From Hofstenia miamia (taxonomy: Eukaryota > Xenacoelomorpha > Acoela > Hofsteniidae): a stretch of 64,000 nt of DNA. Below, in pieces: positions 48,064 to 59,799 of this stretch (positions are counted from its first letter, which is position 1; each line of letters opens with the position of its first letter). Below the pieces are notes generated by a model. It saw only the letters and a program-made list of their open reading frames with translations. It ran no database searches and was not told the DNA's origin. The position numbers and the translations under genes were made by a program. The DNA is taken from assembly GCA_900660155.1 (NCBI GenBank), contig CABFPE010000018.1:224303-288302 (forward strand), in the 5' to 3' direction.

Positions 48064-50492
48064 AATGAAGCTGGCCTTTAAGAGTCGAATCATTTCCATC
48101 GATTTGCAATCATCAGCTTTAATCCATGTGTCAGAATCGAAGTTTAATCCTGTCGGAGAGTTGAAAGTTCGTACGTTTGTTATACCTTTGTCTGAATCGA
48201 TTTCCGAAGTTCTTTGGGTTGGATTTGTTTTCTCCAAAAACATAAAGCATCCATATCTACTTGCGAGATGTAATGAAATATCACTAGGTCTTTTCAAATT
48301 AAATATTCTTGAGAAAGGTTAGTTCATAGCATGCCTTCATTGATTATTTTAAATTTCAATCGTGTTTGTTTGATTGTTTAACATGTTTTAGTTTCTTTAC
48401 TTGTTTTTTTTATCTTTAATTCAAAATTCATACTATAACATTTCGGCTACAATAATTATGGGTTTGAACATTCCGGATGTGAAATTTCACGATATTCTCG
48501 TTTGTTATTGCAACCAATCGAACTAAACAGTGTATACTTAAACAGTGGCATAATTTGAACCGAATCATTATTAGGAAGTAGTGAGTACAGGATATTTCCT
48601 TTTCGTATTTCGAAATAATCCTCTTCCATGCATATGTATATTGACAGGAGTGTAGCCATCAAATATAGTAATTTCTGTTTCATTGTGTAACATGTTAGTT
48701 AAGGGAACAATACGGTGGAAAATTTCTGAAAATGCTTTAATTTCTTAAACATGCAATCGTGAACAATAATTTGTGCACCGATATTTTAGTGACGTAGGGT
48801 TTTAGTTGGACATATGGATTTTCCTAGTAAAAGATAATTGAAGGAACAGTTTAGTGCATTACATAATCGATTGTCAAATACAGACGAATGTTTACAATTA
48901 AAGTGGGAAATGTGAAAAAATATAAATTTTAAAAACTAATGATTTTTCACATATACATGTGACGTAGGGTTTTAGTTGGAAATATGGATTTTCCTAGTAA
49001 AGAATTGAAGGAACGGTTTAGTGCATTACATAATCGATTGTCAAATACAGACGAATGTTTACAATTAAAGTGGGAAATGTGAAAAAAATTTAAATTGTAA
49101 AAACTAATGATTTTTCACATATACATCTGACAAACGGTTTTAGTAGGAAATATGGATTTTCCTAGTAAAAGAATTGAAGGAACGGTTTAGTGCATTACAT
49201 AATCGATTGTCAAATACAGACGAATGTTTACAATTAAAGTGGGAAATGTGAAAAAAATTTAAATTGTAAAAACTAATGATTTTTCACATATACATCTGAC
49301 AAACGGTTTTAGTAGGAAATATGGATTTTCCTAGTAAAAGAATTGAAGGAACGGTTTAGTGCATTACATAATCGATTGTCAAATACAGACGAATGTTTAC
49401 AATTAAAGTGGGAAATGTGAAAAAAATTTAAATTGTAAAAACTAATGATTTTTCACATATACATCTGACAAACGGTTTTAGTAGGAAATATGGATTTTCC
49501 TAGTAAAAGAATTGAAGGAACGGTTTAGTGCATTACATAATCGATTGTCAAATACAGACGAATGTTTACAATTAAAGTGGGAAATGTGAAAAAAATTTAA
49601 ATTGTAAAAACTAATGATTTTTCACATATACATCTGACAAACGGTTTTAGTAGGAAATATGGATTTTCCTAGTAAAAGAATTGAAGGAACGGTTTAGTGC
49701 ATTACATAATCGATTGTCAAATACAGACGAATGTTTACAATTAAAGTGGGAAATGTGAAAAAAATTTAAATTGTAAAAACTAATGATTTTTCACATATAC
49801 ATCTGACAAACGGTTTTAGTAGGAAATATGGATTTTCCTAGTAAAAGAATTGAAGGAACGGTTTAGTGCATTACATAATCGATTGTCAAATACAGACGAA
49901 TGTTTACAATTAAAGTGGGAAATGTGAAAAAAATTTAAATTGTAAAAACTAATGATTTTTCACATATACATCTGACAAACGGTTTTAGTAGGAAATATGG
50001 ATTTTCCTAGTAAAAGAATTGAAGGAACGGTTTAGTGCATTACATAATCGATTGTCAAATACAGACGAATGTTTACAATTAAAGTGGGAAATGTGAATAA
50101 TATATACATTGTAAAAACTAATGATTTTTCACATATACATGTGACGTAGGGCTTTAGTTGGAAATATAAATTTTCCCAGTAAAAGATAATTGAAGGAACA
50201 GTTTAGTGTATTACATAATCGATTGTCAAATACAGACGAATGTTTACAATTAAAGTGTGAATATGTGAGAGAATAAAAATCGTATCCAGTCAACTGGAAA
50301 ATTAACATATTGGTTGTTAATGTTGCTAAATTTGGAATGGTGGTGATAAGTAAATTCGGATTTGTGTCATATAGCGTAGAGTATGAATTGATCGCCAATG
50401 GAATTCAAATTTTAAGAGACGCTTTTCACAAGTTTTTTGAAATATTATATGTAAACATGAGGTATAAATTTCGGCAATTTCCAAATCGATAA
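48064..50492 (+). CDS. Unidentified gene, last two exons, satellite in the intron
   Basis: Exon 48064-48317 follows a strong acceptor (TTTTCTTTTTTCAG) and ends at AAAG/GTTAGT. Exon 50290-50492 follows GTATCCAG and ends with TAA, with AATAAA about eight bases later. The first exon leaves one base and the second supplies two, so the frame is continuous (phase 1). The first exon encodes RIISIDLQSSALIHVSESKF...HPYLLARCNEISLGLFKL. The second encodes NWKINILVVNVAKFGMVVIS...HKFFEILYVNMRYKFRQF. Together they form a 152-residue C-terminal part of a protein I do not recognise. The 1972-base intron is largely the 169-bp tandem array. Earlier exons were not found. Confidence 0.5.
48456..48683 (-). CDS. 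Possible small secreted protein
   Basis: A 75-codon minus-strand frame starts with ATG and a hydrophobic leader (KQKLLYLMATLLSIYIC). It continues as an acidic-to-polar chain (MEEDYFEIRKGNILYSLLPN) with two later cysteines (GCNNKREYRE, PECSNP). It lies within the intron of the plus-strand gene fragment, on the opposite strand. No acceptor abuts its ATG, unlike the well-supported genes here. It could be a small secreted product, a first exon or chance. Confidence 0.3.
   Translation of the reverse strand: MKQKLLYLMATLLSIYICMEEDYFEIRKGNILYSLLPNNDSVQIMPLFKYTLFSSIGCNNKREYREISHPECSNP
48789..50270. repeat. 169-bp tandem satellite, nine units
   Basis: Units begin at 48789, 48961, 49129, 49298, 49467, 49636, 49805, 49974 and 50143, with a period of 168-172 and mostly exactly 169. 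Each starts GAC(GTAGG or AAACGG)NTTTTAGT and contains ATAATCGATTGTCAAATACA and TAATGATTTTTCACATATAC. The six units from 49129 are almost identical. The outer units (48789, 48961, 50143) share a different head (GACGTAGGG) and have more changes, the pattern expected when unequal exchange homogenises the middle. The units hold no open frame. Confidence 0.97.
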
Positions 50493-51362
50493 TATTTCAA
50501 TAAAGTTTGTTTCTAAATATTTTAAATTTGAGGTGGAAACTGGATTGCAATTTAGGGTCTGTTTAGGCGCAGGTCAGGCGGATTGATCCGCTTGACTCGC
50601 TTATAAAAAAACTTTTTTTAGAATACTAAAAGTTGCAAGAATTTGTCCAGAACATTTATACACGTTTAAATTATTGGATAGTAAAGCAAATTAATATGGA
50701 AAACTTTTCATAAAAAAATATACTGTAAGTTCCGCTATCCCTTGCCAATCGATTGAAGTCACAATTTTGCATTGCATTACTTGAACAAAAGAGTTGTTTA
50801 GATCAATCAACAGAGTTTTTTCCTACTAATAAGGGGCTTATACTACCAGCAGACTTGACAAAACCGATAGCGGGGCCATTTAGTTGTAAGTCATTCATGC
50901 CAGATTGACATAGGGAGGACGTAAAACTGTTCCCTGTGGGCACCACTATTATTTTCACTAATGGAAGAATGACTCCCTTGAATTGATACCAATTGCTGTC
51001 TATTCATGAGAAACGATCGCACCAGATTTAAATAATGAATGACTTAGCTCTCATTAATTGTGAAATAAAGAGACGGCGATGTACTCTGTTGAATGCTTTA
51101 CTAATATCCAATTACAATATTCGAATAAACTCACACTCATTTTTTCAAGTTGTTGGCAAATTTCAAAAATACGAAGTAAAGCATAACTTGTCGATGATCC
51201 AAACTATTTAACTGTAATTCAACATGATCAGATATAAAATGATAACTAACTATTTAAAACGCTTTAAAAAATATCTGTAAACAAATCTTTTTTGGTGTAA
51301 TGACGTTTTGGAAGCAATTACTGTAGATAAACGAAATTATATGAAAATGCGAATGTCTAAAA

Positions 51363-53090
51363 TTAGTTTAATTTTCGGCGGCTTCGGCTCAGGGTCTGGT
51401 TTGTAGTTACCGAGTTAATCAAATTAGCTTCTCGTGACGTTTGCCTAGCTTTGCCACACACAAAGTTAATGTCAACCACCTGAATGTCTTGAGTCGCGTC
51501 CTCATAATCCTGTCCTGTGCATTCAGCAAAGTTTCCAATTTCCGAAACTTTGGCATAAAGCGACAAATATTTAAGCTATGATATGTCAATATTTTATGCA
51601 TTCTTGATACAGCAAATTCCTGTTTTTTTTTATTTGTGTGACACTGCATCTGAATCCTGAGAATTTATATGCTGCAAAATATATTTTTCAGAAATTTCGA
51701 GGTTCTTCTTTGCAATATATTAATTACAAAATCGTGGATCCAAGAGAGTTCTCATGCATTGATAAGAAATTTGTTTTGGTGTGCATTTTAACTGTATTCC
51801 TTCAACAAGCGACTTTGATAAAAGTTTGGTTATAGGTTGTTAATGCAGCTTCTTCATTTTATGTTTGAGCTTCTCCATAACGGGAATAACCAAGTTTATT
51901 GCAGGCTTCTTTTCAACACTCAGCATATCACTAGCCTCCTTAAATGGGGTCAAACACGCAACAATAGTAGCAATATAGTCAATATCTATAAGAGCAATTT
52001 CTCCAATGCATTCGTTAGTAGTGAACATCAAATCCTTCACAGCAGCATAATTATCAAGAAAAGATTTCAACATTCGCAAAATTGAGTGCCAGCGTGTCTT
52101 CACAACTTGCTTCAAGGAGTTTTCAAGCATATTGTTAAGTCGAGATTTCTCAATATACGCCACAATACGTTTAACAGCCGATATTTGATCCTTTATTTGC
52201 TGGGGTGCATTATCAATGCCGTACTGAAATGCCAAATTTAGATCGTGAGAACTGCAAGAAATTCTATCAAATAAATTGGTGAGACCATTAACTAACTTTG
52301 AGTCGTTATCCGAGATGATGACGTATTTTAAAGAGTCATGAATGTCAAGAGGCAAATAAAAGCTGAGCTTTTCCACAATATCCTTTTCAATATTGTAGGC
52401 ATGATGACTTTACATGCTATATTCAGCAACACATAACGTTCTTGTTACCATAACAAAATTAGCATCAACTATGGAAAAATGTAAGGCTGTGTAGCAACGT
52501 TGCTTGAACGCTGACTATAAGGGAAGCATATCCGTTTCCTGGCATTCAATCAGTTGTTTAATCTCGATTCTCCTCACGTTAAACATATCAAGTAAAACTC
52601 GCCGGCTTAGATTTGAAGGATGAAGAAACAACTTCGTAACATCAACTTTTCCGTATTTCGCTCCAACTCCGACATCAACAAGTTCCTGAGCTAAGTTAAG
52701 AAACTCTTCACCTTTTACAAAATTGAATGGTCTGTAATCTTGAGCACACATAGTTTACAACAGCTCTATTTACCTTTTCTTTTGTAACCATTATCAACGC
52801 TGGCGACATCGGATTTCTTTACAAAGACTTGTCCAAAGTTGACTGTGAATGTGGGATATTTGAATCATCTTTTCTAAACGATCTGGCATGCCGCAGAAGA
52901 CCAGTAATGCAATCACTCGGTTTGTAGGTTATCGGTTTAGACATGAGTTGCAACAAACTAAATCACTAACAACAATTCCATCTTCATTGTTTATGCCTGT
53001 ATATTTTTCGAAAATTTGAATTTTTCCACCAACATGCTTCTTACGGCTACAGATTCCAGATTTTAATTTGGTATGCACAATAGTAATATC
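51363..53090 (-). pseudogene. hAT transposase (BED-finger type), broken
   Basis: Minus-strand order: a BED-type zinc finger split by a frame change (LVCCNSC, then TYKPSDCITGLLRHA, about 52870-53000); QDYRPFNFVKGEEFLNLAQE (within 52515-52751); a catalytic-domain stretch at 51840-52376 (CSSHDLNLAF, TRWHSILRMLKSFLDNY, PFKEASDMLSVEKKP); and TLLDPRF (about 51735). These are the standard landmarks of ZBED/hAT transposases in the correct order. Several frameshifts and stops interrupt it. No terminal repeats or 8-bp duplication could be located, so it is an old relic. Confidence 0.85.
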
Positions 53091-53125
53091 CATAGGCTGT
53101 TGTTAGCAGGACGCAGCCAAATGTG

Positions 53126-53700
53126 TTTGCAACACCTTCGATATAATCTAATAATTTGCGTTTTATTACGTGAGTATGCTAGACAAAAATATTATTGTAT
53201 TTGAAACATGTTATTGATTTTTGTTGGTCATGACATTCCTTCAATATTTGAGAATATAATGTCATTCTCGCAACACGTTTTAAATTATAAATAGTATTCT
53301 AAGAATTTGGGTTCAAGTGTTGCAACACTTTCGACGTAATCAAATAATTTGCGTTTTATTACGTGAGTATGCTAGACAAAAATATTATTGTATTTGAAAC
53401 ATGTTATTGATTTTTGTTGGTCATGACATACCTTCAATATTTGAGATAATAATGTCATTCTCGCAACACGTTTTAAATTATAAATAGTATTCTAAGAATT
53501 TGGGTTCAAGTGTTGCAACACCTTCGATGTAATCTAATAATTTGCGTTTTATTACGTGAGTATGCTAGACAAAAATATTATTGTATTTGAAACATGTTAT
53601 GATTTTTGTTGGTCATGACATACCTTCAATATTTGAGAATATAATGTCATTCTCGCAACACGTTTTAAATTATAAATAGTATTCTAAGAATTTAGGCTCA
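53126..53700. repeat. Three-unit tandem repeat, about 192 bp
   Basis: Units start at about 53131, 53323 and 53516 (CAACAC(C/T)TTCGA). Each includes TTTGCGTTTTATTACGTGAG and CATTCTCGCAACACGTTTTA. They differ by only a few bases and indels. Their sequence is unrelated to the 169-bp satellite. The array lies between two hAT relics. Confidence 0.95.
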
Positions 53701-53904
53701 AAGGAATTGGAACGCCTCCCAAAGTTGTCACGATTTTGTAGTGGTTTGTTGTTCAATGGGAAAATGTTTTCAAAAACAACTACAAAATAAATATTTCATT
53801 AATATGAATCACTACACATCAGTTGAACTGCAAAATATTATAATAATCCTGTATATACCCTTTTAATTAATAATTGACGTCAGGGTAAATGTCAGCAGAG
53901 GCGG

Positions 53905-55711
53905 CAGGGGTGTTTGAAAATTGATTTTTGACAAACAATCAATTATTTTGAAAAGAAACAATTAAATTGATATTGCAAAAAAATAATCAATTAATTGCAA
54001 TTAATTGGTAAAATTCTAATTCTCCAAACGAGTTCTTCATCCCAAAATCGAGCATTCATTTTCAAAAAAAGTTGTTCTTCGAGGTGAATGGGGATTTTGT
54101 CTGTGGTCATTGTAGGTGAATTTGTCTCCGCTGAAAAAGCGTTCTATAATATTCGAAGTCGGGAGAAGAAATTTTGTACATAGATACCCTTCTTTTCCAA
54201 ATTGGTTATTCTCAATTCGTCTTTTTTTCAAAATACCACTAGCAAAATCCTCTTGCTCGATAATGTAAGCATCTTCGGAGCTGGAAGCCAGCTGTTTCAG
54301 ACAACATTTTGAATTTTGATGATGGCACTTTCAAAAATGCACAATATTGGCATCGATTTCCAAGTATTTTTTCATAACTGGATATTCCGTCATTATTGCA
54401 TCAAACAATAGACGAACTTCGGCCAGGCAAATATCTTCCCGTTGAACTGAGTGAAATTTCTCGAAATGCTTTTCAACAGCTGCATTTTCTTTTGGAATCG
54501 GTATGAAATCAATCAAAATCGGATCTGAAGCAAATTCGTGCTGGTTCAGTATTTCGCGCATTTCGCCATAGCGAGATAGACTTGCTTCTGTGCTATACCA
54601 TCGTGTATCTTGCTTTTGAATTAGATTCAGTTGGGGTTTTCGCTTTAATTTGGCTGCAAGTTTCAATTGTTTGAGTTTGCCCGTCAATGAATTGAGTTTT
54701 GATAAGATTTCATTTCAGGGCTTCTGAAACTCTTGAACAGGCAGGATCAATTTGTGAGACAAACATCCGATTAGTGGCAAATTGCATTTAGACGCTAAAG
54801 ATTTATTGACACTGACGTTATCACCGATAATTGCAACAACATTTTCCCATGTTTTACCGTACACGCCAAAAACCCATTCAATATACTCATAATGTTGATT
54901 TGTTCCGAAGCTGATATTAATTTCCGTATCCAATGTGAACGAGAATGGTAAAAACGCCAAAAGTATTTTCTCATAACCACATATTTGTTGGGGATCGGGA
55001 AACGTTGCATATATGCCCACAAAATTATTTGGAAGATTTTGTCCAACCGTCGATCACAATTGCAATTTTGTCTGGCAATTGATTTCTCAATTTCTTTTGT
55101 AATATCCCCCAAATACTTTCTTAGTGTGTATTCTGATATGCTTTCAAGACGTGAGTATTCCCACACAATTGGGTCTTCAACATAATTAAATGGCCGTAAA
55201 CCCTCGCAAACCTGCCTCAACCATCCATAAATATTTCTGCCTTTTCTATTTTAAGATCCTTCAACAACAAAATTGTCAAGGGATTGTTGTTGGGTGCAAG
55301 TGGATGTTGTTGTTTGATCGGACGCCGGATGCTGTTTTTTAATATGGTTCATAAGGTTGCTCCATCCTGTATTTTTTTTCTGAACCAATATTTTGCCGCA
55401 TTTACATTTCCAAGATCCAGTAGTGGCATCTGTTTGAGTGAAATATTTCATACATAGTGTTTTAGGCGGCATAGTGAACAAATTTCTTACTTGCTAGCAC
55501 GCGGCTTACTTTAAATCTTAGACGCGGGAATATTCAAAGATCAAACATTGTGTGTGAACAAGAAGCGGAGATCAAAATTCAGATTATCCGAAGCTAAATT
55601 TAGCCTAATTTTAAAGTACAATGAATTGCAATTAATTTTTCGAAGATAATCAATTGCAGTCGCTAACAATCAATCAATTTAATTGCAATTAATATAATTT
55701 CAAACACCCTG
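53905..55711 (-). mobile_element. hAT element with intact ends and 8-bp TSD
   Basis: The termini CAGGGGTGTTTGAAA (53905) and TTTCAAACACCCTG (55711) are inverted. The octamer AGAGGCGG is repeated exactly at 53897-53904 and 55712-55719. Internally, AATTAATTGCAATTAATT-type subterminal words recur near both ends. The 1807-base unit contains a minus-strand transposase that is frameshifted (separate entry). Size, ends and duplication agree with a hAT element that inserted whole and then decayed. Confidence 0.95.
54037..55481 (-). pseudogene. hAT transposase gene, frameshifted
   Basis: It starts with a BED zinc finger (WKCKCGKILVQKKNTGWSNL, then HIKKQH, 55251-55481). Next come a DNA-binding/linker segment with EGLRPFNYVED (54795-55220) and the catalytic region with VVAIIGDNVSVNKSLASKC and PLIGCLSHKLIL (54715-55020). 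After that come TRWYSTEASLSRY (54331-54687) and a C-terminal dimerisation segment, SNIIERFFSGDKF (54037-54231). The GDN-SVNK...GC-SHK block is typical of a hAT lineage also common in oomycetes and other eukaryotes. At least three frame changes separate the pieces. The order is complete from N- to C-terminus, so decay is by small changes rather than deletion. Confidence 0.88.
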
Positions 55712-55719
55712 AGAGGCGG

Positions 55720-56514
55720 TATTCTTTATTAACAAGAGTTAACAGTTTGTGTTGAACTTTAAAGTCAGGGTCTCTACCCTTTTATAGTAAAGGCAGCTGA
55801 TATTTTAGAAGGCGGCCGCCCTTTAATAAGCTCCAATGAACACTACTTTGACAATGATTGACATTTTAAAAAGTTAGTCTTGCTATTTTTAATAAGCTGC
55901 AAATTTATAAAACAATTTATATAATTAGGCAAAAAAATTTAAGCTTTATTGCTCTAGCGATTTTAAAAAATTGCACCCGCTCCCAGTTCAGATTTTACTC
56001 GCAAGACTCTGTCATAAATTTTGTAGAGCAAGATTAATTTGTCCAAAAGACAATTTTTTTCACACTTTTTTCCTGATCAAGCTAACTTTCTACTTAAAGT
56101 GCAAACAGAGTTTTCGTCAATTATCAAATGATGATCTATCACGTTATGCCAGCAACGATAATCTTTTTGAAAACATTATAGTTGCAAGTCGTCAACAATT
56201 GCTAACAGTTGTTGATCATTTTTAGCAAAATTTATTTCTACACCAACCTTCAAAAATCATTTTAATTTCAGAAATAGTTGATTCTGAACATTTACGGGAC
56301 ATCTGAGTTTACGATATTTAAATTAAGTTGACTAACACTATATTGATTAGACTGCATCATAAAACCTCTTTATAATCAGAAAAAGAAAATGCTTTTTTGT
56401 TGCCTTTTTAGTAACAAACCAACTTTTTTAGTATCTGGTAAACTATTGACTTAGTAAGATGTAGGTTTTGCACTTTTAGTTTTAATATTCACTTTTAAAA
56501 ATACTGTTATATAT
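55720..56514. other. Spacer between hAT element and RT relic
   Basis: AT-rich. A plus-strand 84-codon frame (55971-56225) including YASNDNLFENIIVASRQQLL looks protein-like but has no domain that I know and no clear splice context. Confidence 0.3.
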
Positions 56515-58060
56515 TTAGAGAATATTTGTAAATTGAAATTTGGGAATATCTTCGATATTAAACAGGGATGGATGATTAATATCACTTGATGTATATATCA
56601 GGATATTTATAATGATACTCTTGAAAAATATCATTATATATGCATATATATACATGTATATATATATANCAGTCATTTTTTCAATCTTATTTAGTAGAAA
56701 TTTTTCAAATATTAATTCATTATCTATCTCCACTCCTAAATAGCTGACTGATTCACTTTGCTTTATTGACTCATTTAGTTCTATATCATTTATTAGATTT
56801 CTTTGTGCCTTCGGTGAAAAAATTATAAATTGAGTTTTTTCAATATTTAGTTTAAGTTGATTATTTGTAAAATAATAGTTTAATTTTTCTACATCTGTTT
56901 GGAGGTTTTGTAGCATCAAAAGCATTTTTTGCGGTACTTATTAGGCATGTGTCGTCGGCATATTGGTAAATGTCGCTGTGTTTAACATGTTTTATTATAT
57001 CATTCACAAAGATAGCAAATAAAATAGGGCCAAGTACAGTACCTTGGGGCACCCCACGGTCAGTCGCAACATAACTCTATTTTTTACTGTTTAATATTAC
57101 ATGCTGCTGTCTATTTCTTAAGAAGTTCATGATTAAATTAATTGAGTTAGCACCAAAATTATAATTTATAAGCTTGTCTTGCAAGATTTCGCAATTCATT
57201 GAATTGAATGCCTTACTTAAATCTAGTAATGCTACACAACTGCATTTATTATGAGATATATTAGACTTAATTTGTTGCGTGATTGATAAAATTGCGTCCT
57301 GCGTGCTATGACCAGCACGAAAACCAAATTGCTTATTCAATAGGATGTTTTCAGATTTTAGGAATGCGTTTATTTGAACATACAACAGTTTTTCAAAGAG
57401 TTTGCTAAAAGGATGTGTAATACAAATGGGTCTATAATTTTTGGGTTAGGTTGTCACCTTTTTTATATATATAGGAGTTATATCTGATTTTTTTAGTAAG
57501 TCTGGAAATTCACAATCAATAATACCGGTACATTGATTAAATGCGACTAACATTTGTTCTCCAAAAATAGGAAAAAAACGTTTAATAATAAAAAATGGGA
57601 GATTATAAGAATTGGTTGATTTGTTGGTATCAAGTTTTTCTAAAAATGTTTTCTAATTCATTGATTGTAGCAAGTCTAAAGGAAAATTGTTTTGATTGAG
57701 ATTATCAGAATTTAGATTTTGATTATAAGGTGGGAAATTGAAATTTCCAAATTCTTTGAATGTTGCATTTAAGTGATTTAGTATTTGAGTTTTGTCTGTT
57801 ACGGCCATATTATTGATGTTTAATTCATTTATTTCAGATGAAAGGCTTTTAGAATTTCCAATATATTTATGGACGTATTGCCATTTTTATTGAGTAGAAT
57901 TTAATTGATTAAAGAATTTTTGCGGAGCTTTGGTTAAATTTTTTGTTCTTAATTGCTTAATTGTTTTCTTTGATCTTTCATAATTGCTCCAATTAGTTGG
58001 CTCAGATTTCACAAGATCAAATAATTCTCATTTAAATGATACTAGTTCATGGACTTGATT
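56515..58060 (-). pseudogene. Non-LTR retrotransposon reverse transcriptase, broken
   Basis: Minus-strand RT blocks in order: KNYRPICI...SKLFEKLLY (about 57375-57470), FGFRAGHSTQDAIL and LLDLSKAFNSMN (57077-57385), PQGTVLGPILFAIFVNDI with YADDTCLIS (56861-57052), and SVSYLGVEIDNELIF (56515-56925). The catalytic Asp-Asp is present. These are Jockey/CR1-type landmarks. Frameshifts, a stop near 57060 and an AT tract with one N (56669) break the gene. The 5' endonuclease does not precede it on this strand; endonuclease fragments lie on the opposite strand from 58380 on. Confidence 0.85.
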
Positions 58061-58308
58061 ATTGCCAGTGTTTGAAAAAGGAAATTTAATTGCTTTAATC
58101 TTAACCCATCACTTCTTAATTGCAACAGTGTTTAATGCTTTGTAGATTTCTTTTGCAAAGCAATTAATCATTTGAGGTTCAGAATTTAATATGTAAATAT
58201 AGTTAAATGGGGTGTTTTTAGGGCCTTTTCCATTTTTTCATCTCAGTAAGTCTCTTGCATTTATGATTTTAAGTTGCTTGCTCTTAGTAGTTTTGTTACT
58301 AATACACT

Positions 58309-58371
58309 GCGTGTTATAACTATAAAACCACGCGAAATATTATTGAAAAATAATTCTAAAAATAATTTTCA
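58309..58371 (+). mobile_element. Solo Tc1-like TIR fragment (also 58736-58800 and 59363-59432)
   Basis: Each copy starts CACTGCGTGT(C/T)ATAACTATA and matches the first 60-odd bases of the complete element at 59800, then switches abruptly to endonuclease-like sequence at ATCTGAATATGAACTTAATC. No right terminus follows. They are chimaeric junctions, not whole elements. Confidence 0.8.
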
Positions 58372-58379
58372 CCCGTAAA

Positions 58380-58643
58380 TCTGAATATGAACTTAATCAC
58401 GAAATATTTGAATCGCTGTGGATAGAAATAAAATCAATAGAGAACTGTTTCCAAAAAGATTTGATAAACATAACTTATAATCCAAATATAAACTATCTGG
58501 TCAAATATTTAAATTATAAAATATACGAAGTATCTGAAATATGTAATGATTATACCTCTCTAAATATATTCAGTGACTTTAATATTAATTACTTTAACTC
58601 TTATGAACAAAATTCTAAAAATGAATTTGTCCAACTAGCATGA
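58380..58643 (+). pseudogene. Non-LTR endonuclease (APE-type) fragment, three copies
   Basis: The frame reads FESLWIEIKSIENC...INITYNPN...LNIFSDFNINYFNSYEQN and ends at TGA-type stops. The ESLWIEI and (G/S)DFN-INYFNS blocks correspond to APE endonuclease strands of non-LTR elements; the usual Gly of GDFN is Ser here. Copies lie at 58380-58643, about 58810-59039 (cut by the N) and 59442-59705. The orientation is opposite to the adjacent RT, so this is an inverted or second element. Confidence 0.65.
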
Positions 58644-59799
58644 ACTATTAAATTAATTAATTTTTTTACTAATTCTGATAATTCCTTCAAATCTTTAATG
58701 TTTGAATCACTTAGTGATCATGAACTGTGTACATATACACTGCGTGTCATAACTATAAAACCACGCGAAATATTATTGAAAAATAATTCTAAAATAATTT
58801 TCTTTTTAGATCTGAATATGAACTTAATCACGAAATATTTGAATCGCTGTGGATAGAAATAAAATCAATAGAGAACTGTTTCCAAAAAGATTTGATAAAC
58901 ATAACTTATAATCCAAATATAAACTATCTGGTCAAATATTTAAATTATAAAATATACGAAGTATCTGAAATATGTAATGATTATACCTCTCTAAATATAT
59001 TCAGTGACTTTAATATTAATTACTTTAACTCTTATGAACNATAATTGCTCCAATTAGTTGGCTCAGATTTCACAAGATCAAATAATTCTCATTTAAATGA
59101 TACTAGTTCATGGACTTGATTATTGCCAGTGTTTGAAAAAGGAAATTTAATTGCTTTAATCTTAACCCATCACTTCTTAATTGCAACAGTGTTTAATGCT
59201 TTGTAGATTTCTTTTGCAAAGCAATTAATCATTTGAGGTTCAGAATTTAATATGTAAATATAGTTAAATGGGGTGTTTTTAGGGCCTTTTCCATTTTTTC
59301 ATCTCAGTAAGTCTCTTGCATTTATGATTTTAAGTTGCTTGCTGATAGTAGTTTTGTGTACATATACACTGCGTGTCATAACTATAAAACCACGCGAAAT
59401 ATTATTGAAAAATAATTCTAAAAATAATTTTCACCCGTAAATCTGAATATGAACTTAATCACGAAATATTTGAATCGCTGTGGATAGAAATAAAATCAAT
59501 AGAGAACTGTTTCCAAAAAGATTTGATAAACATAACTTATAATCCAAATATAAACTATCTGGTCAAATATTTAAATTATAAAATATACGAAGTATCTGAA
59601 ATATGTAATGATTATACCTCTCTAAATATATTCAGTGACTTTAATATTAATTACTTTAACTCTTATGAACAAAATTCTAAAAATGAATTTGTCCAACTAG
59701 CATGAACTATTAAATTAATTAATTTTTTTACTAATTCTGATAATTCCTTCAAATCTTTAATGTTTGAATCACTTAGTGATCATGAACTGTGTACATATA

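Larger units (their letters stand above)
57980..59797. repeat. Duplicated block around a one-base gap
   Basis: 57980-58300 is repeated almost exactly at 59041-59355, and 58311-58735 at 59365-59797. 58736-59039 is a further partial copy of the second part, cut by the single N at 59040. The offset is about 1061-1062 bases. Near-identity next to an N suggests either a recent tandem duplication or a false duplication from assembling two haplotypes. Confidence 0.9.

Noticed and set aside
48789-50270. CRISPR-like array
   Set aside because: Units are contiguous 169-base tandem repeats with no unique spacers and the sequence is eukaryotic; it is a satellite.
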